8,185 bases of DNA, from positions 1 to 8,185 of the forward strand of contig JAPHUG010000244.1 in the NCBI GenBank assembly GCA_026197195.1, in the 5' to 3' direction. A program made the position numbers and the translations under genes. Of this stretch, positions 1 to 6,046 are shown piece after piece. Numbering within the stretch: the stretch's first letter is position 1; each line of letters starts with the position of its first letter. The stretch is from Sedimenticola sp. (GTDB lineage Bacteria > Pseudomonadota > Gammaproteobacteria > Chromatiales > Chromatiaceae). The notes under the pieces were generated by a model. The model had not been told where the DNA came from, did no database searches, and saw nothing but the letters and a program-made list of their open reading frames with translations.

Positions 1-1
1 T

Positions 2-160
2 CCAGACGATCCGCATCTTCCTGACAGACTTTCCCTCATTCAGGAGGGAACCGTGCGAAAGGTCCGCATGGCTCATCTGGCGTTAGTGGGGAGTCATTCC
101 GTCAACGGGGATGCAGGACGTATGCAGCTAAGCTATAGGCTAGCACAGATTAGGAATTAA
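2..160 (+). pseudogene. glgP: Alpha-glucan (glycogen/starch) phosphorylase fragment, truncated
   Basis: The plus-strand frame starting at position 2 is open from the window edge to TAA at 158-160 and is too short to stand out by length. It contains [17 protein letters not shown] (59-109), preceded by [11 protein letters not shown]. This matches the conserved stretch of glycosyltransferase-35 phosphorylases (rabbit muscle form: MAHLCIAGSHAVNG) that lies directly before the segment with the active-site histidine (NGVARIH in the rabbit enzyme). Family members phosphorolyse alpha-1,4-glucans to glucose-1-phosphate with pyridoxal phosphate. After the Asn-Gly at 104-109 the homology stops. The next 16 codons ([16 protein letters not shown]) do not resemble the family, and I could not recover the expected continuation in another frame. 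The catalytic and PLP-binding C-terminal two thirds are therefore missing. Any N-terminal part lies outside the window. It is most likely a pseudogene; an assembly join is the alternative. Family identity is fairly sure. Confidence 0.72.
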
Positions 161-182
161 AAAAGTTAACCGGTTCTGGTTA
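159..182 (-). terminator. Candidate weak Rho-independent terminator after rapZ
   Basis: Read on the minus strand, the rapZ stop codon forms part of a small hairpin: TAACC (182-178), a six-base loop AGAACC, then GGTTA (171-167). It is followed after two bases by a run of six T (164-159). The stem is only five base pairs and AT-rich, so it is a weak terminator. Its place between two convergent reading frames, at the end of a long operon, supports the call. Confidence 0.45.
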
Positions 183-1052
183 GCCGGGTTTTGCTATAGG
201 GATGTCCCGGTGACGGGTCTGAACCTGCCGGCCACAGGTCTGGAAGTGGTGGGTCAGTTGTTCTGCCATAAACACAGAGCGATGTTGGCCCCCGGTGCAA
301 CCGATGGCGATGGTCAGGTAGCTGCGGCCCTCGCGCTCGAACTGGGGAATCCACTGTTCAAGAAAGCTTACTATCTCAGCTTTGTAGCGCTGGACATCTT
401 CACTGGCACTCAGAAAATCAATAACGGCGCTGTCTTGTCCGGTCAGAGGGCGAAGTTCAGGTTCCCAGTGGGGGTTTGGCAGGCAGCGGACATCGTAGAC
501 AAAATCGGCATCCCGGGGTACCCCCTGCTTAAAACCGAAGGACTGGAATAGCAGAGAGATCTTGGTGTCCAGATGTTCACTGATGCGAGAACGGATGATG
601 TGGCGTAACTCATGCAGCGTGGTCTGGCTGGTATCGATGCGTAGATCGGCCCTGTTCAGAAACGGGGCCATCAGCTCTCTTTCATAACTGATGGCTTCAG
701 ACAGTGGTCGCTGGCCCCCGGTAAGAGGATGGCGCCGTCGGGTCTCGCTAAAGCGCTTGATCAGCGTCTCATCCTGTGACTCCAGAAAGATCACTTCATG
801 GCGGATACCGGCTTTTTTCAGCGGCTGAAGGAGGGTGGCTATACTCTCAAACTCGTCAGGGGCGTTGCGGGCATCGATACTGATGGCCACCAGCTCAAAG
901 CGTTTATCCTTACGGGTGGCCAGTTCACAGGCCAGTGCCGGTAAAAGAAAAACCGGCAGATTATCGATACAGTAATAGCCCTCATCTTCCAGCGTATGCA
1001 GCGCAACACTTTTTCCCGATCCGGAAAGGCCGGTGATGATGGCCAGTTTCAT
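180..1052 (-). CDS. rapZ: RapZ, RNase adapter / nucleotide-binding protein
   Basis: RapZ (YvcJ/YhbJ family, 290 aa; the E. coli protein is 284 aa). In E. coli it binds glucosamine-6-phosphate and delivers the small RNA GlmZ to RNase E, which sets GlmS synthesis and so amino-sugar supply for the envelope. The N-terminal P-loop is GLSGSGKS at residues 8-15, followed by the family motif DNLP at 30-33. The C-terminal domain has SFGFKQGVP, the VRCLPNPHW block and the GCTGGQHRS motif near 251-259. I chose ATG 1050-1052 because the family starts MKL(A/V)I directly before the P-loop; a GGAG lies 11 bases upstream (1064-1067). An in-frame ATG at 1094 would add 14 unconserved residues. The gene ends the operon, 83 bases after ptsN. 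Whether a GlmZ-like RNA exists in this organism cannot be seen here, so the regulatory role is inferred from the family. Confidence 0.96.
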   Translation of the reverse strand: MKLAIITGLSGSGKSVALHTLEDEGYYCIDNLPVFLLPALACELATRKDKRFELVAISIDARNAPDEFESIATLLQPLKKAGIRHEVIFLESQDETLIKRFSETRRRHPLTGGQRPLSEAISYERELMAPFLNRADLRIDTSQTTLHELRHIIRSRISEHLDTKISLLFQSFGFKQGVPRDADFVYDVRCLPNPHWEPELRPLTGQDSAVIDFLSASEDVQRYKAEIVSFLEQWIPQFEREGRSYLTIAIGCTGGQHRSVFMAEQLTHHFQTCGRQVQTRHRDIPIAKPG

Positions 1053-1102
1053 TGGGTGTCTAGCTCCATTTTTGCTCTCATAGCGGATAAGCAAGAGCGT
1101 TC

Positions 1103-1108
1103 ATTATA
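1103..1108 (-). promoter_or_regulatory. Candidate -10 element upstream of rapZ
   Basis: The 83-base ptsN-rapZ gap contains a perfect TATAAT on the minus strand. Transcription would start near 1096, giving a leader of about 45 bases before the rapZ ATG. No good -35 hexamer is found 16-18 bases upstream, so this is only a possible internal promoter giving rapZ some independence from the upstream genes. Confidence 0.3.
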
Positions 1109-1135
1109 CGATCTCTCCATTAAGCATAGATGAGA

Positions 1136-1612
1136 TCAGGCGCTGGCACTTTTTGGCATGGGTTCAATCAGGACAAATTCGTGGAGCAGTGTCTCGTTGT
1201 CGGTTGCTGTTCTGAGTCGATTGCAGAATTCCGCATCACTGAACAGGGTAGCCAACTTGGCAAGCAGTTGGAGATGGGCTTCAGTGGCCTCTTCGGGTAC
1301 CAGCAGGCCAAAAACCAGATCCACAGGCTGTTGATCAATCGCATCAAAATCAGCACCCTGTTGTAGTTGGATGAAGGCACCTCTGGCTTCAGATATACCG
1401 GTAACCCGGGCGTGGGGCAGCGCAATGCCATGCCCCAGCCCGGTGCTACCTAATCGTTCCCGCTCAAGCAGTTTGTCAAACACAGCGCCTTGAGTGAGTT
1501 CTTCAGAGGCCGTTGCCAGCAAGCCGGCAACCTCTTCAAGAATGCGCTTTTTACTGGCGGCCTGATTGGCTGCGCTAATTCGTTCAACACTTATAAAATC
1601 TGCCGGGAACAT
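1136..1612 (-). CDS. ptsN: Nitrogen-regulatory phosphotransferase protein EIIA-Ntr
   Basis: PtsN (158 aa, usual length for the family) is the terminal phospho-acceptor of the nitrogen PTS (EI-Ntr, NPr, EIIA-Ntr). It acts in the cytosol as a regulator rather than in sugar uptake; in enterics it affects potassium transport and envelope stress. The fructose/mannitol-type EIIA domain fills the protein. LGSTGLGHGIALPHARV (residues 54-70) holds the phosphorylated histidine, H67 in ALPH, equivalent to H73 of E. coli, followed by FDAIDQQPVDLVFGLLVP. The ATG at 1610-1612 is 15 bases downstream of the hpf stop, with only a weak AGG before it, which suggests translational coupling. The partner NPr (ptsO/npr), often encoded right after rapZ, is not in this window, so its phosphate donor must be encoded elsewhere or beyond the left edge. 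Confidence 0.96.
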   Translation of the reverse strand: MFPADFISVERISAANQAASKKRILEEVAGLLATASEELTQGAVFDKLLERERLGSTGLGHGIALPHARVTGISEARGAFIQLQQGADFDAIDQQPVDLVFGLLVPEEATEAHLQLLAKLATLFSDAEFCNRLRTATDNETLLHEFVLIEPMPKSASA

Positions 1613-1627
1613 GGTTTTGCCTGTTGA

Positions 1628-1963
1628 TTAGATTTCTGCATTGGCAGGGTCAATACCCTTCATGCCAACACCATTTCGATGATTGGTACTCTTCTCCTTG
1701 AGTTTTTTGACCTGACGGTCAATCTTGTCCACCAATCCATCGATGGCTGCATACATATCCTCTTCTACACACTCGGCAAAGACATCGGCGCCATTCACGT
1801 GGAGTGTCGCTTCTGCCTTTTGGCGAAGTTTTTCGACACTTAGAATGACGTGGATTTTAGTGACATGATCAAAATGACGCTCAAGACGCTCAAATTTTGT
1901 GTCGACAGCGTTGCGCATGGCTTCGGTGATGTCTACATGATGACCGGTGATGCTGATTTGCAT
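1628..1963 (-). CDS. hpf: Ribosome hibernation promoting factor, short form
   Basis: Hpf (111 aa; E. coli 95 aa) belongs to the RaiA/HPF family that binds the 30S decoding region and helps inactivate ribosomes as 100S dimers in stationary phase. It starts MQISITGHHVDITEAMRN, carries ATLHVNG near residues 52-58 and ends the conserved part with DMYAAIDGLVDKIDRQVKK at 69-87. The basic helix after the beta sheet is the ribosome-contacting part in the family. There is a roughly 20-residue tail (from residue 92), longer than in E. coli but far short of the dimerising domain of long HPF, so this is the short type that normally works with RMF. The ATG (1961-1963) has a strong AAGGAG (1970-1975) six bases upstream. 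It lies 24 bases after rpoN, and placement next to rpoN is typical of Gammaproteobacteria. Confidence 0.96.
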   Translation of the reverse strand: MQISITGHHVDITEAMRNAVDTKFERLERHFDHVTKIHVILSVEKLRQKAEATLHVNGADVFAECVEEDMYAAIDGLVDKIDRQVKKLKEKSTNHRNGVGMKGIDPANAEI

Positions 1964-1969
1964 AATTTG

Positions 1970-1975
1970 CTCCTT
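1970..1975 (-). promoter_or_regulatory. Strong ribosome binding site of hpf
   Basis: AAGGAG on the minus strand, six bases before the hpf ATG. It is the best Shine-Dalgarno match in the operon, while rpoN, directly upstream, has none. Hpf is therefore probably translated more efficiently than the sigma factor from the shared transcript. Confidence 0.75.
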
Positions 1976-1987
1976 GGTTACTGGCCT

Positions 1988-3487
1988 CTAGATGAGGCGC
2001 TTGCGCTCGTTTGATGGCGGTATCGCCATTGACTCGCGGTATTTTGCTACAGTCCGCCTGGCGACCTGGATACCCTGATCGGCGAGTATACTCGCCAGCT
2101 TGTTGTCACTGAGCGGCTTGTTCGGTTTTTCAGCCGCAACTAACTTCTTGATCAGTGCCCGTATCGCGGTGGCGGAACACTCTCCCCCCCCAGCTGTGCT
2201 GACATGGCTGGAGAAGAAATACTTGAATTCAAGTGTACCCCTTGGGGTATGCATGTACTTTTGGGTGGTGACCCTGGAGATGGTGGATTCGTGCAGCTCC
2301 AGCGCTTCGGCAATATCTCTTAAGACCAGTGGTTTCATGGCCTCTTCGCCGTGTTCAAAAAAGCCGCGTTGAAGCTCTACAATCTTGGTGGCGACCCGCA
2401 GCAGTGTCTCATTTCGACTCATCAGGCTTTTAATAAACCAGCGAGCCTCCTGGAGATGGTTCTTCAGGTAGTTATTATCGTCACTGTTATCCGCGCGACG
2501 AATCAGTCGTGCATAGTCGGGGTTGACCCGTAGTTTGGGTGCCGACTCGGCATTCAGATCGACATGCCAGGTGCCATTTCGCCGGGTGACGAAGACATCC
2601 GGAATGACGTATTGGGGTTCTGAATCAGCGACCAGGCTGCCGGGCCGGGGAATCAGTGAACGGATGAGCTGGTTGATGCTGCTCAGGGTTTCGTCATCTA
2701 TCTTCAGTTTGCGCTTGATCTGATTGTGGTCCTGCTGTGCAAGCAGGTCAAAGTGATCCCTGACCAGACGCAGTGCCAGCTCCGAAGCCGAGTGTGGCTC
2801 GGACAGTTGCTTGAGCTGGATCAGCAGGCACTCTTGCAGGTCTCGTGCGCCGACCCCCGGGGGATCGAACTGCTGAATTCGATGCAGTACGGCCTCCACT
2901 TCGTCCATCTCAATCTCTTCATCGCCCAGACCCTCCAGAATCTCCTCCAGATCGGCGCGCAGGTAACCATCTTCGTCGATGCCATCAATAATGGAGAAGG
3001 CGATATCCCGGTCGACATCACTAAAGCGGGTCAGGTTGAGTTGCCAGGTAAGATAGTCGTAGAGGGTGCGAGCCGAGCGTCGCTGGGCAAGATAGTCGTT
3101 GTCCGCGTTATCTTTTGACGCACCGGACGAGGGGGGGAGGGTGCTGTCATAGACATCGTCCCAGCCACTGTCAACCGGCAGGTCTTCAGGCATGGATTCC
3201 GCTTCAGCATTGATCTCTTTCTCATTGTTTTGATCATTGCTGGTGGTTTTGTCGCTCTTTACGCCCTCGCCATTGAGTCCGTCCAAGGCGGCTTGCTGTT
3301 CAACACGCTGGGTCTCTTCTCGGGCGCTATTATCTTCCTCGGTTTCGAGCATAAGATTGGAATCAAGCGCATCCTGGATCTCTTGTTTGAGATCCAGCGT
3401 CGAAAGTTGCAGCAGCCTTATGGCTTGCTGCAATTGCGGCGTCATTGTGAGGTGCTGGCCGAGGCGAAGCTGGAGCGTTTGCTTCAT
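1988..3487 (-). CDS. rpoN: RNA polymerase sigma-54 factor
   Basis: RpoN (499 aa) directs RNA polymerase to -24/-12 promoters that need AAA+ enhancer-binding proteins. Region I (1-50) is the Gln/Leu-rich activator-responsive segment, beginning MKQTLQLRLGQHLTMTPQLQ. Region II (about 50-130) is an acidic, poorly conserved linker rich in Glu, Asp and Asn. Region III has the core-binding domain (about 130-330, with the DPPGVGARDLQECLL block at 208-222), a helix-turn-helix around 388-407 (LRDIAEALELHESTISRVTT) and the RpoN box ARRTVAKYRE at 476-485 that reads the -24 element. All regions are intact and the length is normal. The start is the family-standard MKQ; no clear Shine-Dalgarno precedes it. 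It follows lptB after 126 bases, which hold a candidate promoter. A run of eight G encodes the conserved triple glycine at 433-435. Confidence 0.98.
   Translation of the reverse strand: MKQTLQLRLGQHLTMTPQLQQAIRLLQLSTLDLKQEIQDALDSNLMLETEEDNSAREETQRVEQQAALDGLNGEGVKSDKTTSNDQNNEKEINAEAESMPEDLPVDSGWDDVYDSTLPPSSGASKDNADNDYLAQRRSARTLYDYLTWQLNLTRFSDVDRDIAFSIIDGIDEDGYLRADLEEILEGLGDEEIEMDEVEAVLHRIQQFDPPGVGARDLQECLLIQLKQLSEPHSASELALRLVRDHFDLLAQQDHNQIKRKLKIDDETLSSINQLIRSLIPRPGSLVADSEPQYVIPDVFVTRRNGTWHVDLNAESAPKLRVNPDYARLIRRADNSDDNNYLKNHLQEARWFIKSLMSRNETLLRVATKIVELQRGFFEHGEEAMKPLVLRDIAEALELHESTISRVTTQKYMHTPRGTLEFKYFFSSHVSTAGGGECSATAIRALIKKLVAAEKPNKPLSDNKLASILADQGIQVARRTVAKYRESMAIPPSNERKRLI
2184..2191 (-). 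repeat. Eight-G homopolymer inside rpoN
   Basis: On the coding strand GGG GGG GGA encodes Gly433-435, a conserved triple glycine between the helix-turn-helix and the RpoN box. The eight-base mononucleotide run is a possible slippage site; a one-base change would remove the RpoN box. In this sequence the frame is intact. Confidence 0.9.
3131..3137. repeat. Seven-base G/C homopolymer in the rpoN linker region
   Basis: Seven G on the plus strand (seven C on the coding strand) encode part of the Pro-Pro-Ser segment of the variable region II of sigma-54 (residues 118-120). The frame is intact here. Confidence 0.85.
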
Positions 3488-3534
3488 GCGGGCATCTAAA
3501 TCTGGTACGTAATTTGTATAGTTTTCACAGTTTC

Positions 3535-3565
3535 ATTCTAGCTTAAAAAGTGAATTAGCGCACAA
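3535..3565 (-). promoter_or_regulatory. Candidate sigma-70-type promoter for rpoN
   Basis: In the 126-base lptB-rpoN gap the minus strand shows TTGTGC (3565-3560) and TAGAAT (3540-3535) separated by 19 bases, about 48 bases before the rpoN ATG. The -10 matches five of six consensus bases; the -35 matches four and the spacer is longer than ideal. This is the largest gap inside the operon, so an internal promoter here is plausible. No convincing terminator was found in the same gap, so read-through from lptB is expected. Confidence 0.35.
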
Positions 3566-3613
3566 GGAGAAAATAGCTTTTTGCTGTGAATCAATTGAAC
3601 GAAAGAAAATCGT

Positions 3614-4339
3614 CTACAGACTAAACTCTTTGCCAAGGTAGACAGAGCGAACCTCCTCATTGGCCAGAATGGTCTCAGGTTCCCCTTCAGCCAGTACTTT
3701 TCCTTCACTGATGATATAGGCGCGTTGACAGATACCGAGCGTTTCCCGGACATTGTGATCGGTTATAAGTACCCCAATGCCGCGGGCCGAAAGGGTCCGA
3801 ATGATATTCTGGATATCTTTGACTGAGATGGGATCAATCCCCGCAAAGGGTTCATCCAACAGAATAAACCGGGGTTCCATGGCCAGTGAACGGGCAATTT
3901 CAAGTCGTCGGCGCTCGCCGCCGGACAGACTCATGGCCTGGTTATTACGCAAGTGGGTGAGGTTGAAATCAACCAGCAAGGCCTCACAGGCGGCTATCTG
4001 ATCCGGTTTTTTAAGCTCTTTTCGGGTCTCAAGGATGGCAAAAATATTATTGAAAACTGTCAGTTTTCGAAATATTGACGGTTCCTGAGCCAGGTAGCCA
4101 AGGCCCAGACGTGCTCGGGCATGCATGGGCAGGGCGGTGATATCGTGTCCGTCGATGGTGATCTTTCCTCCTTCGGAAGGAATCAGTCCGGCAATCATAT
4201 AGAAGCAGGTGGTCTTACCGGCCCCATTGGGGCCCAGTAGACCAACCACCTCACCACTGGATAGTTCCAGGGAGACCCCGTTGACAACGGCACGTCGACG
4301 ATAATGCTTGGCTAGGCTTTCTGCGGCTAATACGGTCAT
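3614..4339 (-). CDS. lptB: LPS export ABC transporter ATP-binding protein LptB
   Basis: LptB (241 aa) is the cytosolic ATPase of the LptB2FG complex that extracts LPS from the inner membrane and pushes it along the LptC-LptA bridge. All ABC motifs are visible: Walker A GPNGAGKT (36-43), Q-loop Q85, signature LSGGERRR (138-145), Walker B FILLDEPF (158-165) with catalytic E163, and switch histidine H195 in TDHN. F90, which couples E. coli LptB to LptF/LptG, is conserved in PSIFRKL. I chose ATG 4337-4339 because the family starts within a few residues of the first strand; an upstream in-frame codon at 4378 lies inside lptA. It starts seven bases after the lptA stop with no good Shine-Dalgarno, so coupled translation is likely. 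The permease genes lptF and lptG are not here, as is normal in Gammaproteobacteria. Confidence 0.97.
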   Translation of the reverse strand: MTVLAAESLAKHYRRRAVVNGVSLELSSGEVVGLLGPNGAGKTTCFYMIAGLIPSEGGKITIDGHDITALPMHARARLGLGYLAQEPSIFRKLTVFNNIFAILETRKELKKPDQIAACEALLVDFNLTHLRNNQAMSLSGGERRRLEIARSLAMEPRFILLDEPFAGIDPISVKDIQNIIRTLSARGIGVLITDHNVRETLGICQRAYIISEGKVLAEGEPETILANEEVRSVYLGKEFSL

Positions 4340-4346
4340 GTGCTGA

Positions 4347-4862
4347 TTATTTTTTTCCGCCAATGGTGACCCGTACACGCTCTTTGCCCTTGGCGCTGGC
4401 CCCGGCTTTTACGACAGCACGGGCACGATCATAGATGATCTTGTCACTCTTGAAGGTATCCTTGCCCTGGTTTAATACGGCATCACCCGTCATGTAGATG
4501 ATCTCGCTATTTGCGGAGTACTCGGTCTTTTTGGCCCGGCCTTTTATCGCGCCTTTTTGACCTTCGGTATCTTGTTTGAAGGTGACCGGGTTGCCTACGG
4601 CCTCAATCAGATCGGTCTGATTGGCTTGCTGGGTGACGATAACCTTGTCGGCTTTGATGACGATGCTGCCCTGAGTCAGTTCGACGTTGCCTTTATAGGT
4701 GCTGACCCCCTTTCGGTCATCGATATCCACACCATCGGCCTCGACATAGATGGGCTGGTCCTTGTCGGACTTGAGGGCTGAGGCCAGACCGGGCAGGGTC
4801 AGTAGCAGGATGATGGCCAGCCATCTCAGGTCAATACGTTCACTTTCATGGATTGGCTTCAT
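4347..4862 (-). CDS. lptA: Periplasmic LPS-bridge protein LptA
   Basis: LptA (171 aa) is an OstA/LptA-fold (beta-jellyroll) protein that polymerises head-to-tail between LptC and LptD to carry LPS across the periplasm. An N-terminal signal peptide is clear: charged residues, a hydrophobic core ([16 protein letters not shown], 14-29) and probable cleavage after ASA at 29. The mature part begins [13 protein letters not shown] and contains the family's repeated strands ([41 protein letters not shown]). ATG 4860-4862 was chosen because AGAGGA (4867-4872) lies just upstream; an in-frame codon at 4883 would only add residues before the charged end. The start overlaps the end of lptC by 17 bases, and lptB follows after seven bases, so the three genes form one translational unit. 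Confidence 0.95.
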   Translation of the reverse strand: MKPIHESERIDLRWLAIILLLTLPGLASALKSDKDQPIYVEADGVDIDDRKGVSTYKGNVELTQGSIVIKADKVIVTQQANQTDLIEAVGNPVTFKQDTEGQKGAIKGRAKKTEYSANSEIIYMTGDAVLNQGKDTFKSDKIIYDRARAVVKAGASAKGKERVRVTIGGKK

Positions 4863-5442
4863 AGCGTCCTCTAACATTGGCAAGTAATTTTATGCGCATG
4901 GGTTGTTGCAGCCAGATCTGCATACCTTTAGCGTTGATGCGATCCTTGTTGCTTTTGGCGAAGACATCCGCATCGGTCTCCACGTAGTTATCTCGTTGTT
5001 GGATCCTGAGATCACGGGTGGTGATATGGAACGGCCTCACCCCAGGGGCTGCTGAACGGTCAATCTTGACGGCACCTTGAAGTAGCAGTACTTCACCATC
5101 CCCGGATAACCAGCCCGTTTCCGAATTGACCCGCCAGGGAGGGCGTCCTTCATCATACAGGGTTAGGCGCGGCAGTTTCAGTTCGGTGCTGTCGTCGTCA
5201 ATAAAATGGGTCATCTGCTCTGCGACCAGCCGTTTCGATGGTTTCCCATCAATGCCCATGATGGTGGTATCAACCGCTTCGAGGTAGTAGTCCGGCTTGT
5301 GTTCGAGTGTGGTGTAATCCGGATCATTCACCTGACTGAGCTGTGTCAGCCAGAGAGAGCCTGCGACCAGAAGCAGTAAGATGCCACCAATGATTTTGTT
5401 TTTATTCTCGATCAAGACTGCGTGCTCCTCGGCACGTTCCAT
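4846..5442 (-). CDS. lptC: LPS export system protein LptC
   Basis: LptC (198 aa as called; E. coli 191 aa) is an inner-membrane-anchored periplasmic protein that takes LPS from LptB2FG and hands it to LptA. One N-terminal membrane helix is visible (IIGGILLLLVAGSLWLTQL, 17-35), followed by an LptA-like jellyroll with PDYYLEAVDTTIMG, a DGEVLLLQGAVKI strand pair and YVETDADVFA. Sequence conservation in this family is low, so the assignment rests mainly on the fold-like pattern, the single anchor and the position between kdsC and lptA. The start is uncertain. ATG 5440-5442 has no Shine-Dalgarno, whereas TTG 5413-5415 (residue 10) has GAGGAG nine bases upstream and would leave only a short cytosolic tail, as is usual in the family. 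The 3' end overlaps lptA. Confidence 0.93.
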   Translation of the reverse strand: MERAEEHAVLIENKNKIIGGILLLLVAGSLWLTQLSQVNDPDYTTLEHKPDYYLEAVDTTIMGIDGKPSKRLVAEQMTHFIDDDSTELKLPRLTLYDEGRPPWRVNSETGWLSGDGEVLLLQGAVKIDRSAAPGVRPFHITTRDLRIQQRDNYVETDADVFAKSNKDRINAKGMQIWLQQPMRIKLLANVRGRYEANP

Positions 5443-5469
5443 AACGCATCAGGGTGAGTGTGCGGTTGT

Positions 5470-5997
5470 CTATTGCCCGGTGAATTGGCCAAAAGCATGT
5501 TCCAGGGTACCTTGCGCCTGCATGATGAGTTCACAGACTTCGCGAGCAGCGCCACGTCCGCCAGGTTGTTGAGTTTGCCAGTGAGCTTGTTGTTTTACCA
5601 GGGGATGTCCATCTTGCACGGTAATGGCAAGCCCTACCTGTTGCATGACAGGGAGATCAACCACGTCATCACCTACATAGGCGATCTGCTCATTGGTCAA
5701 CCCCAGGTCATCACGCAGTGATTCATAAGCAGCGGCTTTTTGCTGCTGTCCCTGGAAGACGTACTTGATCCCCAGGCTCTTCATTCTGATTTTAACCACA
5801 TCCGAGGTGCGGGCGGTGATTATGCCGATATCGATGCCGCTTTTTAACAGCAGTTTCATGCCAAACCCGTCCTTCGAGTTGAATGCCTTGTACTCCTGGC
5901 CGTCGTCACCTAGAAAGAGGGTGCCATCGGTCAGAACACCATCAACATCAAAAATGACCAGTTTAATCCGTTGAGCTTGCTCGAAGATCTTTTGCAT
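5470..5997 (-). CDS. kdsC: 3-deoxy-D-manno-octulosonate 8-phosphate phosphatase KdsC
   Basis: KdsC (175 aa) is a small HAD-superfamily phosphatase that hydrolyses Kdo-8-phosphate to Kdo, the third step of Kdo synthesis for LPS. It is of the capless, tetrameric type. Motif I is FDVDGVLTDG with nucleophile D17 and acid/base D19; motif II is T61 in IITART; motif III is K87; motif IV is GDDVVD (109-114). The C-terminal GGRGAAREVCELI block is typical of the family and shapes the neighbouring active site. ATG 5995-5997 was chosen because AAGGA (6006-6010) sits eight bases upstream, and it gives the usual MQxIxxxAxxIKL start. Another ATG at 6004-6006 would touch that site, and a TTG at 6052-6054 overlapping kdsD would add 19 unconserved residues. 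It lies 49 bases after kdsD and 27 before lptC. Confidence 0.95.
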   Translation of the reverse strand: MQKIFEQAQRIKLVIFDVDGVLTDGTLFLGDDGQEYKAFNSKDGFGMKLLLKSGIDIGIITARTSDVVKIRMKSLGIKYVFQGQQQKAAAYESLRDDLGLTNEQIAYVGDDVVDLPVMQQVGLAITVQDGHPLVKQQAHWQTQQPGGRGAAREVCELIMQAQGTLEHAFGQFTGQ

Positions 5998-6046
5998 ACT
6001 ACTCATCCTTGCAACAGCGACAGCGGGTTGTCTTGGTGATCTAACT

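Noticed and set aside
32..49. Seven-base-pair hairpin (TTCCCTC / GAGGGAA) near the left edge.
   Set aside because: It lies within the phosphorylase coding frame and has no T-run after it, so it is most likely incidental.
47..75. A minus-strand stretch beginning GAGCC and ending CGGTTC that recalls group II intron domain V.
   Set aside because: It is about seven bases shorter than a normal domain V, lacks the usual internal helix and bulge, and the plus strand there encodes a clear phosphorylase segment.
210..551. Open frame of 113 codons on the plus strand inside rapZ.
   Set aside because: It is antisense to the well-conserved RapZ C-terminal region, with no recognisable domain; a shadow frame.
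1053..1094. Longer RapZ with 14 extra N-terminal residues.
   Set aside because: The family begins directly before the P-loop, and the extra residues look like translated intergenic sequence.
2726..3118. Open frame of 130 codons on the plus strand inside rpoN.
   Set aside because: It mirrors the conserved sigma-54 core-binding region, with no family resemblance.
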